DNA of 64,000 nucleotides from Pseudomonas monteilii NBRC 103158 = DSM 14164 (GTDB lineage: Bacteria; Pseudomonadota; Gammaproteobacteria; Pseudomonadales; Pseudomonadaceae), in the NCBI RefSeq assembly GCF_000730605.1, contig NZ_BBIS01000024.1:37631-101630 (forward strand), written 5' to 3'. A program made the translations under genes and the position numbers. Of the stretch, positions 1-7,166 are shown one piece after another (within the stretch, counting starts at the first letter, position 1; each line of letters starts with the position of its first letter). The notes beneath the pieces were generated by a model. That model saw only the letters and a list, made by a program, of their open reading frames with translations. It made no database searches and was not told where the DNA came from.

Positions 1-20
1 TTTATGGGGAAACCAAGTTA

Positions 21-314
21 GTGACAGCGAAACACTCATTGGCAACGGCAATACGGACAGTCAGGAAGGCGCGAGGCTTGAGCCAGGAAGCGTTCTCCGA
101 CGTGTCCAGCCGCACCTATATGAGTACGCTGGAGCGCGACTTGAAAAGTCCGACCCTGCACAAGCTGACCGAGCTGTGCGAGGTCATGGAAGTGCATCCG
201 CTGACGCTGTTGACGCTGGCCTACGCCGGCGACGACACGCACAAGGCCGACGAACTGCTGGCGCGGGTGCGCCAGGAGTTCGAGGCCGTGCTGAAAGAGC
301 GCGACGCGCCCTAG
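21..314 (+). CDS. XRE-family helix-turn-helix transcriptional regulator
   Basis: A 97-residue protein starting at GTG (21). Residues about 7-65 form a Cro/C1-type HTH_3 domain: an IRTVRKARGLSQEAF recognition region, then a YMSTLERDLKSPTLHKLTELCEVMEVHP stretch typical of XRE regulators in mobile elements. The C-terminal ~30 residues are a short helical tail. It probably represses or times genes of the mobile element, but its target is not visible. It is the only plus-strand gene of the backbone block, with a tail-to-tail arrangement towards the DUF736 gene. Only 20 bases lie upstream in the window, so promoter and exact start cannot be judged. Confidence 0.8.
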   Translation: MTAKHSLATAIRTVRKARGLSQEAFSDVSSRTYMSTLERDLKSPTLHKLTELCEVMEVHPLTLLTLAYAGDDTHKADELLARVRQEFEAVLKERDAP

Positions 315-574
315 CGCGTCTGAATGCCCGCAAGCGGAGCGCGCAGCGCCGCCAGGCGCGAAGGCGTGAGGGATTGAAGCCGAATGGACATGACGCCATT
401 GGCGGCATGGGGCGCAGCCCGAAAGCCCGGCGGCGCAATGCGCCGACACGCCATGCTGTTCCTACTGCCACGGGCTTCGAGCCATTCGACCATCACCAAT
501 GCAATGCTGGCCTTGGACATGCGGGACATGGGGCAACTGCCGAAACCCTGTGCGTGCGATGCTGCGATCAGCAG
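315..574. other. Non-coding GC-rich spacer
   Basis: No convincing gene; the open frames here lack ribosome-binding sites and family resemblance. It contains a 17-base word (330-346) that recurs exactly in the spacer at 11225-11241, both between genes of the mobile element. Confidence 0.5.
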
Positions 575-608
575 CACCGCGCCCCGCCGCAATGGGCGGG
601 GCGCGGTG
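575..608 (-). terminator. Hairpin downstream of the DUF736 gene
   Basis: A perfect 14-bp inverted repeat (575-588 with 595-608) separated by 6 bases lies just after the DUF736 stop codon and between two convergent genes. There is no clear U-tract, so it is a hairpin terminator by position rather than by the full canonical pattern. Confidence 0.6.
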
Positions 609-616
609 GGCGGCCG

Positions 617-931
617 TCAGGCCGCCTTGGGCTTGCTGCGCGACCAGATGAGGTCGTGCGTGTCATTCTCGCCTTCGATCAGGCGGGCATAGACCGTCGC
701 CGGGAATGAAGGATCGTCGATGGCCACCGACAGGTAATCCCGCCCGGCCTCGCTGGTTTTCTTCCACGCCGCGCCGAAGTCGTGGCCGGCCGCTTGCAGG
801 CGGAAGTCCGGGGCGCTTTCGTTCTCGCCCTTGTCGTTGGGAACCAGCTTGACCTTGAAGTTGAGGGTCAGGGTGCGGAGCTGGCCGGTGAAGCCGTCTT
901 TCTCTGCGGTGAAGGTGCCGATGTTAGCCAT
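617..931 (-). CDS. DUF736 domain-containing protein
   Basis: A 104-residue protein ([20 protein letters not shown] at the start) matching the DUF736 family, small single-domain proteins found almost only on plasmids, ICEs and islands of Proteobacteria and without a settled biochemical role. The start at 931 was preferred over the longer upstream frame because an AGGAG sits 7 bases before this ATG and the family begins with this sequence. The stop is followed by a strong hairpin. It belongs to the backbone of the element together with the ParB-like and DUF932 genes on the same strand. Confidence 0.85.
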   Translation of the reverse strand: MANIGTFTAEKDGFTGQLRTLTLNFKVKLVPNDKGENESAPDFRLQAAGHDFGAAWKKTSEAGRDYLSVAIDDPSFPATVYARLIEGENDTHDLIWSRSKPKAA

Positions 932-1741
932 GATGATTTCTCCTTTCGGGTTGAACAAGGTCGCGCCAGTGCGTCCTTGTTGTGATCCGTCCGGCGGGGG
1001 ATGGGCTGGCCGCACCGCGCAGCGGTCGCAACACCGTGGAGAACCTGGAAGCGAAAAGAATTTGTCCCGCGAGGAATGCGCGCAGCGCAGGGGGAATTGT
1101 TTTCGCTGGAAGGTTGCGGCCATGAAGCCCAGCCACCGCCAGGATTCACAACAACACAAGGACGTACTGGCCGCCCGCTCCCGAATGGAGGCATGGCCGA
1201 CTCGGCATCCCCGCGCGACGGCTTCACCGGCCTGCGCCCTGACACGGGCAAGGACAATGCCCAGCGACAAGGTGAAAGCGTTCCTACCGCTGCTTGCGGC
1301 CCTTTGCGTGAGGCGTGGCGTGGAAGCTCCATTGCAAGGCCGGGCGGCGTGTCGGTGAACCGTCCTTCGTGACGTACAGGCGACGAACCGCCAGCGTCGA
1401 GGACGGCACGCTTTCGTGCAACCTGCGGCAGCAAGCCGGGGCGTAGCCCCACACGCCCGTCCATTGCGGTGGGGCGCGTTCGGAATGTCGTCGGCGCTGT
1501 GCGCCGACGCACTTATGGGCTTCGAGGGTTTCCCGCGCACAAGGTCACTTGTGCGCCGCCCCTTCGCCGTCCGCCCGAAGGCGGCGAAGGGGCGTTCTGG
1601 CTTTGGGCTTGGAAACCGGGCGCGGCCACCGCCGCGCCCGGATTTTTGACCATCGGCACCAGGGCGGAACGGCCTGGGGCCGATGCTGATGGAACAGCGA
1701 AGCGCCCCGGCCGAAACCGGGGCGCTCGGTGGTGGTGAAGG
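932..1741. other. 810-bp non-coding spacer with hairpins
   Basis: Several long open frames cross this GC-rich stretch on both strands, but none has a ribosome-binding site or recognisable product, so I call none. A 12-bp perfect inverted repeat (1558-1569 with 1582-1593) forms a strong hairpin. Spacers of this kind are common between maintenance genes of such elements; function unknown. Confidence 0.45.
1701..1726 (-). terminator. Hairpin downstream of the ParB-like gene
   Basis: Perfect 10-bp inverted repeat (1701-1710 with 1717-1726, loop of 6) placed 16 bases beyond the stop codon of the ParB-like gene. No good U-tract follows. Confidence 0.55.
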
Positions 1742-3808
1742 TCAGGCGGCGAGTGCGTGGGCCTGCTGCTCGTCGTCGTTGTCGATGGCTTCCGGCTCGT
1801 CGTTCGTCACCGCCTGCGGCGCATCCTGCGCCGTGGTGTCGTCGGTGCCTTCGGCCTTGAAGATGGCAGGCATCCAGCCGGTGCCATCGGCCAGCCGCTC
1901 GGCTTCGCTGGCAATGTCGGCCTTCTTCAACTTCGCCAGCCGGGTGACGTGCGCCGGGGCGTACTGCTCCACGGCTTCCAGAATCGCGGCCTTCGGCACA
2001 TGCCGGAAATAACCCTCATTGGTGGGCTTCCACCATGCGGCCATGTCCAAGCCGACAGCCTGCGCCAGTTCCGCGCCCGGTTGCTGCGGCGTGGCGCGGG
2101 GTGTCACCACGTCCACCGTGACGGCCACGGATATCGCCAGCAGCCGCACCAGTTCATCTTGCGACTTCGCTAGCAGCACGGCGAACAGTTCGGCGCTGTC
2201 CTCCGGCAAGCCTTCGCCTGCTACCTGCTGCAACTCGCGCAGCGCCACGGCGGCGGGCGAATCCGGTATATCCGGGGCGATGCCTTCCAGCCGGTCTTGC
2301 GCTTTCAGGCTCACGCCCAGCGGCAAGTCGTGGCCGTAGTGGCTGCCCTGCAAGACGGTCTGCACCATGCCATGCACCAGCGCGGCCAGCGCCACTTGCG
2401 GATGCCGGGCGACTTCGATTTGCAGCGCGGCGGTGCGGTGGGCGCTCAACCGCTGCGCCAGCTTGTCGGACATGGCGGCGGTCTTGGGCTGCTCGTCGTC
2501 CTCGCCTTCGTCGTCGTTCCCGGCTTCGCTTTCGCTGCCGAAACCTTGGCGCAGGCGTTCCAGTGTGCGCAGCGCCTTGGCCTCGGCCTCGCGCATCAAC
2601 CCGCGATGAATCACTGCCTGCCCGTTGCGGTCGATGGTGACGATGGCACCGGCTGCGGCCTTCACGGTCGTGCCGTAGTCCTGCAAGCCATCTTCCAGCG
2701 CCTGCAACTGCTCGCCCACGGCTTCGCCTTCTTCCTGCAAGGCATCGGCCTTTTCCTCGTCCTCGGTATCAAGCGCGTCATCCACGGCGGCGGCCAGTTC
2801 GTGCATCTTGGTTTGCAGCTTCTCGATGCGCTGCGCTTCGCGCTTGTTCGGTTCGCGGCGCTCCCTCGGCGCACGCTGGAAGGCGTGCAGGTCGGCATGG
2901 GTCACGGCGGGGGTGGCATCCACCCACGCCCAGCCTTCGTCCTTCACCTCGGCGGCGATACCTGCCAGCTTGTCTTGCGCCAGCCGTTCCAGCAGCGCGG
3001 CATCGGTCAGATACACGCCCGCGTCACCTTCCGCGAACAGGTCACGGCGCACACCACCGCCTGCGGCTCCGTAGGTATCCAGCCCCACGAAACGCACCAG
3101 CGGATGCCGGTATGCGTCAATCTCGCGCTCGGTGAGGCGGTCGCGCAATTGGGAAGGGTTGCGCTGCCACGTCGGCGCGTCGTAGAACGCGGTTTCCTGC
3201 GCGGCGTGGTCGTCGGTGATGGCAAGGGCCATCAACTGATCGAGCGTCACGGCTTCGGCGCGGTAGTCGGCCAGCAGCCGGGGCGAGACGTTCGCCAGCT
3301 TCAAGCGGCGCTGCACCACCAGCGGCGTGACGCTGAAATCGGCGGCTATGTCCTCGATGGGTCGGCCTTCGGCCACCAGCGCGGCGAATGCCTCGAACTG
3401 GTCGGCGGGGTGCATGGCTTCGCGCTGCACGTTCTCGGTGAGGCTGGCCGTGCGGGCGGTGCCATCGGCCACCAACAGGCAAGGCACTTCCCATTCCTTG
3501 CTGATGCGGCGCTTCTTCGCCAGCAGCTTCAACGCGGCCAGCCTGCGGCCACCGGCCACGACTTCGTAATGCTCGCCATCGGCGGCGGCAATGACGATGA
3601 GGTTTTGCAGCAGGCCGACACGCTGAATGCTCGCGGCGAGTTCGGGAATGGACATGCGCGGGGTCTTGCGCACGTTGCGGCCAGCAGGACGCGACACCAG
3701 CCGCGACAGCGGAACCAAAATCAGGTTCTTGGTCGGGTCGGCGGCTTCCAGCGGGATAGCGGCGGCGGTGTTGAGGGCGCGGGCTTCGGTTTGGGTAATG
3801 GCGTTCAT
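1742..3808 (-). CDS. Large ParB/RepB/Spo0J-domain protein
   Basis: A 688-residue protein. Residues about 30-130 are a ParB-like N-terminal domain: LVPLSRLVSRPAGRNVRKTP, then GLLQNLIV, the VVAGGRRLAALKLL box, and LTENVQREAMHPADQFEAF with the ENVQRE motif. A helix-turn-helix region follows (IAADFSVTPLVVQRRLKLANV). The remaining ~450 residues are acidic and helical with a probable coiled-coil region around 310-360, much longer than chromosomal ParB (about 290 residues). Long ParB-like proteins of this shape occur on plasmids and ICEs, where partition or CTPase-based DNA binding is presumed. No ParA lies next to it, so a classical partition pair is not supported here. The start has GGAG 8 bases upstream. 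Confidence 0.85.
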   Translation of the reverse strand: MNAITQTEARALNTAAAIPLEAADPTKNLILVPLSRLVSRPAGRNVRKTPRMSIPELAASIQRVGLLQNLIVIAAADGEHYEVVAGGRRLAALKLLAKKRRISKEWEVPCLLVADGTARTASLTENVQREAMHPADQFEAFAALVAEGRPIEDIAADFSVTPLVVQRRLKLANVSPRLLADYRAEAVTLDQLMALAITDDHAAQETAFYDAPTWQRNPSQLRDRLTEREIDAYRHPLVRFVGLDTYGAAGGGVRRDLFAEGDAGVYLTDAALLERLAQDKLAGIAAEVKDEGWAWVDATPAVTHADLHAFQRAPRERREPNKREAQRIEKLQTKMHELAAAVDDALDTEDEEKADALQEEGEAVGEQLQALEDGLQDYGTTVKAAAGAIVTIDRNGQAVIHRGLMREAEAKALRTLERLRQGFGSESEAGNDDEGEDDEQPKTAAMSDKLAQRLSAHRTAALQIEVARHPQVALAALVHGMVQTVLQGSHYGHDLPLGVSLKAQDRLEGIAPDIPDSPAAVALRELQQVAGEGLPEDSAELFAVLLAKSQDELVRLLAISVAVTVDVVTPRATPQQPGAELAQAVGLDMAAWWKPTNEGYFRHVPKAAILEAVEQYAPAHVTRLAKLKKADIASEAERLADGTGWMPAIFKAEGTDDTTAQDAPQAVTNDEPEAIDNDDEQQAHALAA

Positions 3809-3850
3809 GGTGATAACTCCTATCGGTTCAGGGATGCAGCAGCGAAGAAA

Positions 3851-3880
3851 GCGGCAAGGGCTGCTGCCTGCCCCTGCCGC
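3851..3880 (-). terminator. Hairpin between the DUF932 and ParB-like genes
   Basis: Inverted repeat GCGGCAAGGG (3851-3860) with CCCCTGCCGC (3871-3880), one mismatch, just downstream of the DUF932 stop and upstream of the ParB-like start, suggesting separate transcription or attenuation. Confidence 0.45.
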
Positions 3881-3888
3881 GTGGGGAA

Positions 3889-4719
3889 TCAGGCCTTCAA
3901 CTGGCGCAGGCCATCGGCCAACATCCAGAGGGCGCGATTGAGGCGCACATCGGAATCAATGCCCTGCACGGGGCGGGTCTGCTGGCGGCGTCCGTTGGCG
4001 CTGCGGCCATGCAATCCGCCTTTGGTCAGGTTTTCTTGGGTGCGGTTGAACACGCTCCACAAGTCCGGGCGGCGGTCGTCGAACCGGCGCGGCATCAGGA
4101 TTTGGCTTTCCGTGATGGGCGCGGGCTTGTTATCGGTGGGGTCGTACTTGAGGGCCAGCGCGGAACGGGCGAACACTTCGGCTTCGCCTTCGTCCAGCGT
4201 GATAGCGCGCATCAGGTCGCGGGATTCCTTCACGCGTTCGAAGCCGCTCAACACCTCGAAAGCGCCTTCGATGACAGAACCGGCCACGTCGCCCTTGTGC
4301 GGCACGCGCACATCGGCCACGGTATCGCCGCACACAAGGCCATTGCTGCAAACGAACCGGAACATTCCGGCCAGCATCTGATAGCTGCTGGTGCCGTCGT
4401 GCGAGTTCAGCAGCACGATTTCATTGGCTTCCGCGCCGTTGATCTGACTGGCATGGCGCAGGCGAATCATGTGTTTGGTGTAGTCGCGGCGGTCGTCGTG
4501 CCGCACGCGGGTTTGCGCTGCCATGAAGGGTTCAAACCCTTCCTTGCGCAGTTCCGCCAGCACGGCGGCGGTGGGAATGTAGGCGTACCGTTCGGAGCGG
4601 CTATCGTGCGGGGCCTCCGCGAAGATGGACGGGGCTACGCGGCGGATTTGGTCGTCGGACAGCGGGTAGTCACTGCGCAGCGTCGGGGAATGGGAAGCGA
4701 ATCGAGATGCGAGTTGCAT
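3889..4719 (-). CDS. DUF932 domain-containing protein
   Basis: A 276-residue protein starting MQLASRFASHSPTLRSDYPL, the usual N-terminus of DUF932 proteins of ICEs and plasmids. The family (phage/plasmid-like protein, formerly linked to LigD-like naming) has no established activity. The ATG at 4719 was preferred over an in-frame TTG at 4731 because GGAG lies 6 bases before it. The conserved block SSYQMLAGMFRFVCSNGLVCGD is present in the middle (around residues 110-135). Immediately upstream lies the large nested palindrome at 4833-5009, which may control it or be an element-level site. Confidence 0.85.
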   Translation of the reverse strand: MQLASRFASHSPTLRSDYPLSDDQIRRVAPSIFAEAPHDSRSERYAYIPTAAVLAELRKEGFEPFMAAQTRVRHDDRRDYTKHMIRLRHASQINGAEANEIVLLNSHDGTSSYQMLAGMFRFVCSNGLVCGDTVADVRVPHKGDVAGSVIEGAFEVLSGFERVKESRDLMRAITLDEGEAEVFARSALALKYDPTDNKPAPITESQILMPRRFDDRRPDLWSVFNRTQENLTKGGLHGRSANGRRQQTRPVQGIDSDVRLNRALWMLADGLRQLKA

Positions 4720-4832
4720 GGTTTTCTCCAATGAGTTGCTGTGGTTTCAAAGCTGACCGGATTCCAAGATTCGGAGCCCGTTGTGGCTTCGGTTGGTTCG
4801 GCGCAGAGACCTGGGCCGGTCCTGTTTGCCGC

Positions 4833-5009
4833 CGTCTTTCCTGAGTTCATCGCCCGCGAAAAACCGGGCCAGCGAGGGACTGGCCGTCAAGGGAGAAGCG
4901 CAGGGTTGGTGCGGCCCGCAGCGCAGCGAGGACTCGGCCCTGCGCGCCTTGACGGCCAGGCACCGCGGGCTACGGTCGCGGGAAAAAGCGATGAACTTGG
5001 GGAAAGACG
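4833..5009. repeat. Large nested palindrome (cruciform/structured non-coding element)
   Basis: Five pairs of arms are nested around one centre. CGTCTTTCC (4833-4841) pairs with GGAAAGACG (5001-5009). AGTTCATCGC (4844-4853) pairs with GCGATGAACT (4988-4997). CCGCGA (4854-4859) pairs with TCGCGG (4976-4981). CTGGCCGTCAAGG (4880-4892) pairs with CCTTGACGGCCAG (4947-4959). GCGCAGGG (4898-4905) pairs with CCCTGCGC (4938-4945). All pairs are perfect. No gene is supported across it. It could fold as a ~177-nt RNA or extrude as a cruciform; an origin, transfer site, boundary or regulatory RNA role is open. Confidence 0.8.
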
Positions 5010-5359
5010 AACAGCGGCCAATGGGCCAGGGGGTGCGCTGAAACCAACGCCGCGCGGCGAGCGCCCCTGCGTGCCAGCGGCACGCCTAGCTGGATGGCTG
5101 TTGGTCGATCAGGTGCAACCTGTTCGGTGCATGCGAGGGGCGCCAAGCAAGGCGCGGCGGGGATGGGCTGTCCAGCCGATCCCCTGGAGGGCAAGCGCCG
5201 CGCGCAGGCCAGGAGCGAAGAGACGGCCGGAGGCATCAGTGATCAAAGCCGCATGGCCGCGACTCGGCACGAGGCGCGGGGCAACGCCCGCGAGCCCGAC
5301 GGCGGCACGCCGGGATGCTCTACTGTTCACAACAAAATGTAAGTGACGCAATAGTACTT
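5010..5359. other. Non-coding spacer between backbone and cargo
   Basis: GC-rich sequence up to about 5310, then an abrupt change to AT-rich sequence where the cargo block begins. No gene supported; the transition near 5310-5340 probably marks the junction of backbone and inserted cargo. Confidence 0.45.
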
Positions 5360-5369
5360 ATGAGCCACA

Positions 5370-5400
5370 ATGTAGCTACATCTATTGTGAGCGCAACAAT
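5370..5400 (+). promoter_or_regulatory. Palindromic operator candidates at the antitoxin start
   Basis: A perfect 12-base palindrome ATGTAGCTACAT (5370-5381) is followed by ATTGT-N7-ACAAT (5384-5400), which abuts the chosen antitoxin start codon. RelB/DinJ-type antitoxins usually repress their own operon through palindromes at the start, so these fit autoregulation. If translation begins at the in-frame ATG at 5360 the sites would be inside the gene. Confidence 0.45.
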
Positions 5401-5590
5401 GGCAAGTAACGACGTCGTTCGTGCCCGGATTGACGGGCAGATTAAAGAAGCCGCAACTGTTGTTCTGGCTGAAATGGGGTTATCAATTTCGGATGCGATT
5501 CGGATGCTGCTGACCCGAATCGCGGCAGATAAGGCACTCCCCTTTGACATCAATCGTGTGTCGTCCGATTCTGATCGGAAGGCACCATAA
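5399..5590 (+). CDS. RelB/DinJ-family antitoxin without an adjacent toxin
   Basis: A 63-residue protein beginning MASNDVVRARIDGQIKEAA. It shows the family pattern: an N-terminal beta strand (VVRARID) of the ribbon-helix-helix fold, then VLAEMGLSISDAIRMLLTRIAADKALPF, the RHH helices and the LPF box. RelB/DinJ proteins neutralise RelE/YafQ-type mRNA endonucleases and repress their own operon. No RelE/YafQ-like gene follows. Instead the Shedu gene begins 61 bp downstream on the same strand. The start at 5399 is chosen from the family N-terminus; an upstream in-frame ATG at 5360 is possible. It could be a remnant of a toxin-antitoxin pair or a regulator recruited to the defence operon. Confidence 0.75.
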   Translation: MASNDVVRARIDGQIKEAATVVLAEMGLSISDAIRMLLTRIAADKALPFDINRVSSDSDRKAP

Positions 5591-5651
5591 GGTTGCGCTG
5601 AGGCAAGGCCCGCAAATCGTTTCTCTGAACAGTAGGGATCAAGAATAGTTC

Positions 5652-7061
5652 ATGGCATCTATCAGACCTTCAGCATTCAATCAACGTGAGCGTTTGGACG
5701 GCGGCCCCTTCCTTGTCATTGAAGCAGCCGAACCGGAAGAGGAAGGCATTAACGTTTTCTTCACTGATATTCCCGCAGCGGAGCGCAAGCCGGATTCGCC
5801 AATAGCGAGACTGCTCAATGTGTGTCCAGACAGATTGACCATTTGGCCTCTTAATATTCGAGAAGATCGCGACGATTACCTGCAACCTAAATACGGCACC
5901 CTTGAACGCATCGTCGTCGCTCGGCCTGTTATCGAGCCCTACATACTGCCAGAGACTACTGACGATGTCGTTGGGCTTCTTGAGCAGTTGCCGGATGGGT
6001 TTGCCAAAGATTTTCGATTCGGTTTGGGGCTTCTGTGGGAATATCGGCAAATTTGCGAAACAGCCGCCAGCTTAGAAAACGTAAGCATACTCATTGTCCA
6101 CAAAGGAAATGACGCGAAAATTGATTCGCCATTCTTTATTCTCGGAATAAGAAGATTTCATGAATTAAGAAAAGAATTAAATCGCATAGCCTCTCGCCAC
6201 CAGAGAGACGCGCGCAAGGACAAGCAATTTCATGTCTACCAGACCTTATTACATGCTGCCGATTCAGCACAATTTCCCGCTCTAAAGAAGAGCGTAAGAC
6301 CTGATGCACTAACGGAAATGACCGATGGTGGGCGGCAGCATGTGACGCTTTCCAAGCGTGATCGGCGCGCCGCTGTTCGCATGGTTCAAGACAATATAGA
6401 AGCACTGGCGGAATCTGAGCCGCGCTCGCTGCTGGCATTAAAGAATGATATTGAGCTCATCACACTGAATCAACTGATTGAGCGATACCAGGAAATGCTT
6501 GGAAAAGGACTGACGGAAAGCAAGTGGCAAAGCTTCTTTCTGGAAAATCCTTTCATACTTAGTCTTGCATTTGCCGTTCCAGCCATGCTGGTTCAGGGGC
6601 AAGCTTATGCAGGTGGCAAGCGACTTAACGGGTCCGGCGGAAAATTTTCAGATTTTCTATACGCATCCGCTTCCACGGGCAATCTTGGCCTCATTGAGAT
6701 AAAAAAGCCGCAAACCGAACTGCTAGGAAAATCTCCCTATCGTGGAGATGATGTTTTTGGCCCATCGACAGAATTGGGTGGAGCGATTGCTCAAATTCTA
6801 GATCAGCGTTTCAAATTGCAGAGTGAACTACCCGTCATAAAAAATAACATGAACCGATACGACCTCCACAGCTATGCGGTTCGCTGCATAGTTGTCGCTG
6901 GCATGACGCCACAAGAGCATCAGCAAAGAAAGTCATTCGAGCTCGTTCGAAATGCGTTCGCAGAGATCGTGATCGTGACTTTCGATGAACTACTTGCAAG
7001 GCTAACCGAGATTAAAAATGCGCTCCAACCGATTCCTACCTTAGACACGGTGCCGTTCTAA
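5652..7061 (+). CDS. sduA: Shedu immune nuclease SduA (DUF4263)
   Basis: A 469-residue protein whose C-terminal ~190 residues match the DUF4263 nuclease of the single-gene Shedu anti-phage system. Visible hallmarks are TESKWQSFFLENPFIL (288-303), the lead-in to the domain; KFSDFLYA with D334; LIEIKKP with E349 and K351; and GGAIAQILDQ with Q381. Together they give the D-(E)xK-Q active site of the PD-(D/E)XK fold. The first ~280 residues are a variable N-terminal region, as usual in Shedu, where it is thought to sense the invader. It is probably cotranscribed with the antitoxin-like gene upstream; a 15-bp palindrome (7064-7078) follows its stop. Codon use is less GC-biased than the chromosome, in keeping with transfer. 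Confidence 0.85.
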   Translation: MASIRPSAFNQRERLDGGPFLVIEAAEPEEEGINVFFTDIPAAERKPDSPIARLLNVCPDRLTIWPLNIREDRDDYLQPKYGTLERIVVARPVIEPYILPETTDDVVGLLEQLPDGFAKDFRFGLGLLWEYRQICETAASLENVSILIVHKGNDAKIDSPFFILGIRRFHELRKELNRIASRHQRDARKDKQFHVYQTLLHAADSAQFPALKKSVRPDALTEMTDGGRQHVTLSKRDRRAAVRMVQDNIEALAESEPRSLLALKNDIELITLNQLIERYQEMLGKGLTESKWQSFFLENPFILSLAFAVPAMLVQGQAYAGGKRLNGSGGKFSDFLYASASTGNLGLIEIKKPQTELLGKSPYRGDDVFGPSTELGGAIAQILDQRFKLQSELPVIKNNMNRYDLHSYAVRCIVVAGMTPQEHQQRKSFELVRNAFAEIVIVTFDELLARLTEIKNALQPIPTLDTVPF

Positions 7062-7166
7062 AACCAACTGACAGTTGGCCATTCCGTAGTTGGGATCAAT
7101 GGCTGCAGTGTTCAACCAATCCATCGGCCGATCGGCATGTGGATTTCAACAACAAGATTGAATCAA

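Noticed and set aside
617..1540. A 307-codon version of the DUF736 gene
   Set aside because: The extra 200 codons upstream resemble no protein, while the short form has AGGAG and the family start.
2297..4381. A 694-codon open frame on the plus strand
   Set aside because: It is the complement of the ParB-like and DUF932 genes; His/Gln-rich composition and lack of a ribosome-binding site show it is a shadow frame of GC-rich DNA.
5384..5400. Resemblance of ATTGTGAGCGCAACAAT to a lac operator
   Set aside because: A short dyad match only; no LacI-family gene or sugar genes are near. Kept only as a possible antitoxin-binding site.
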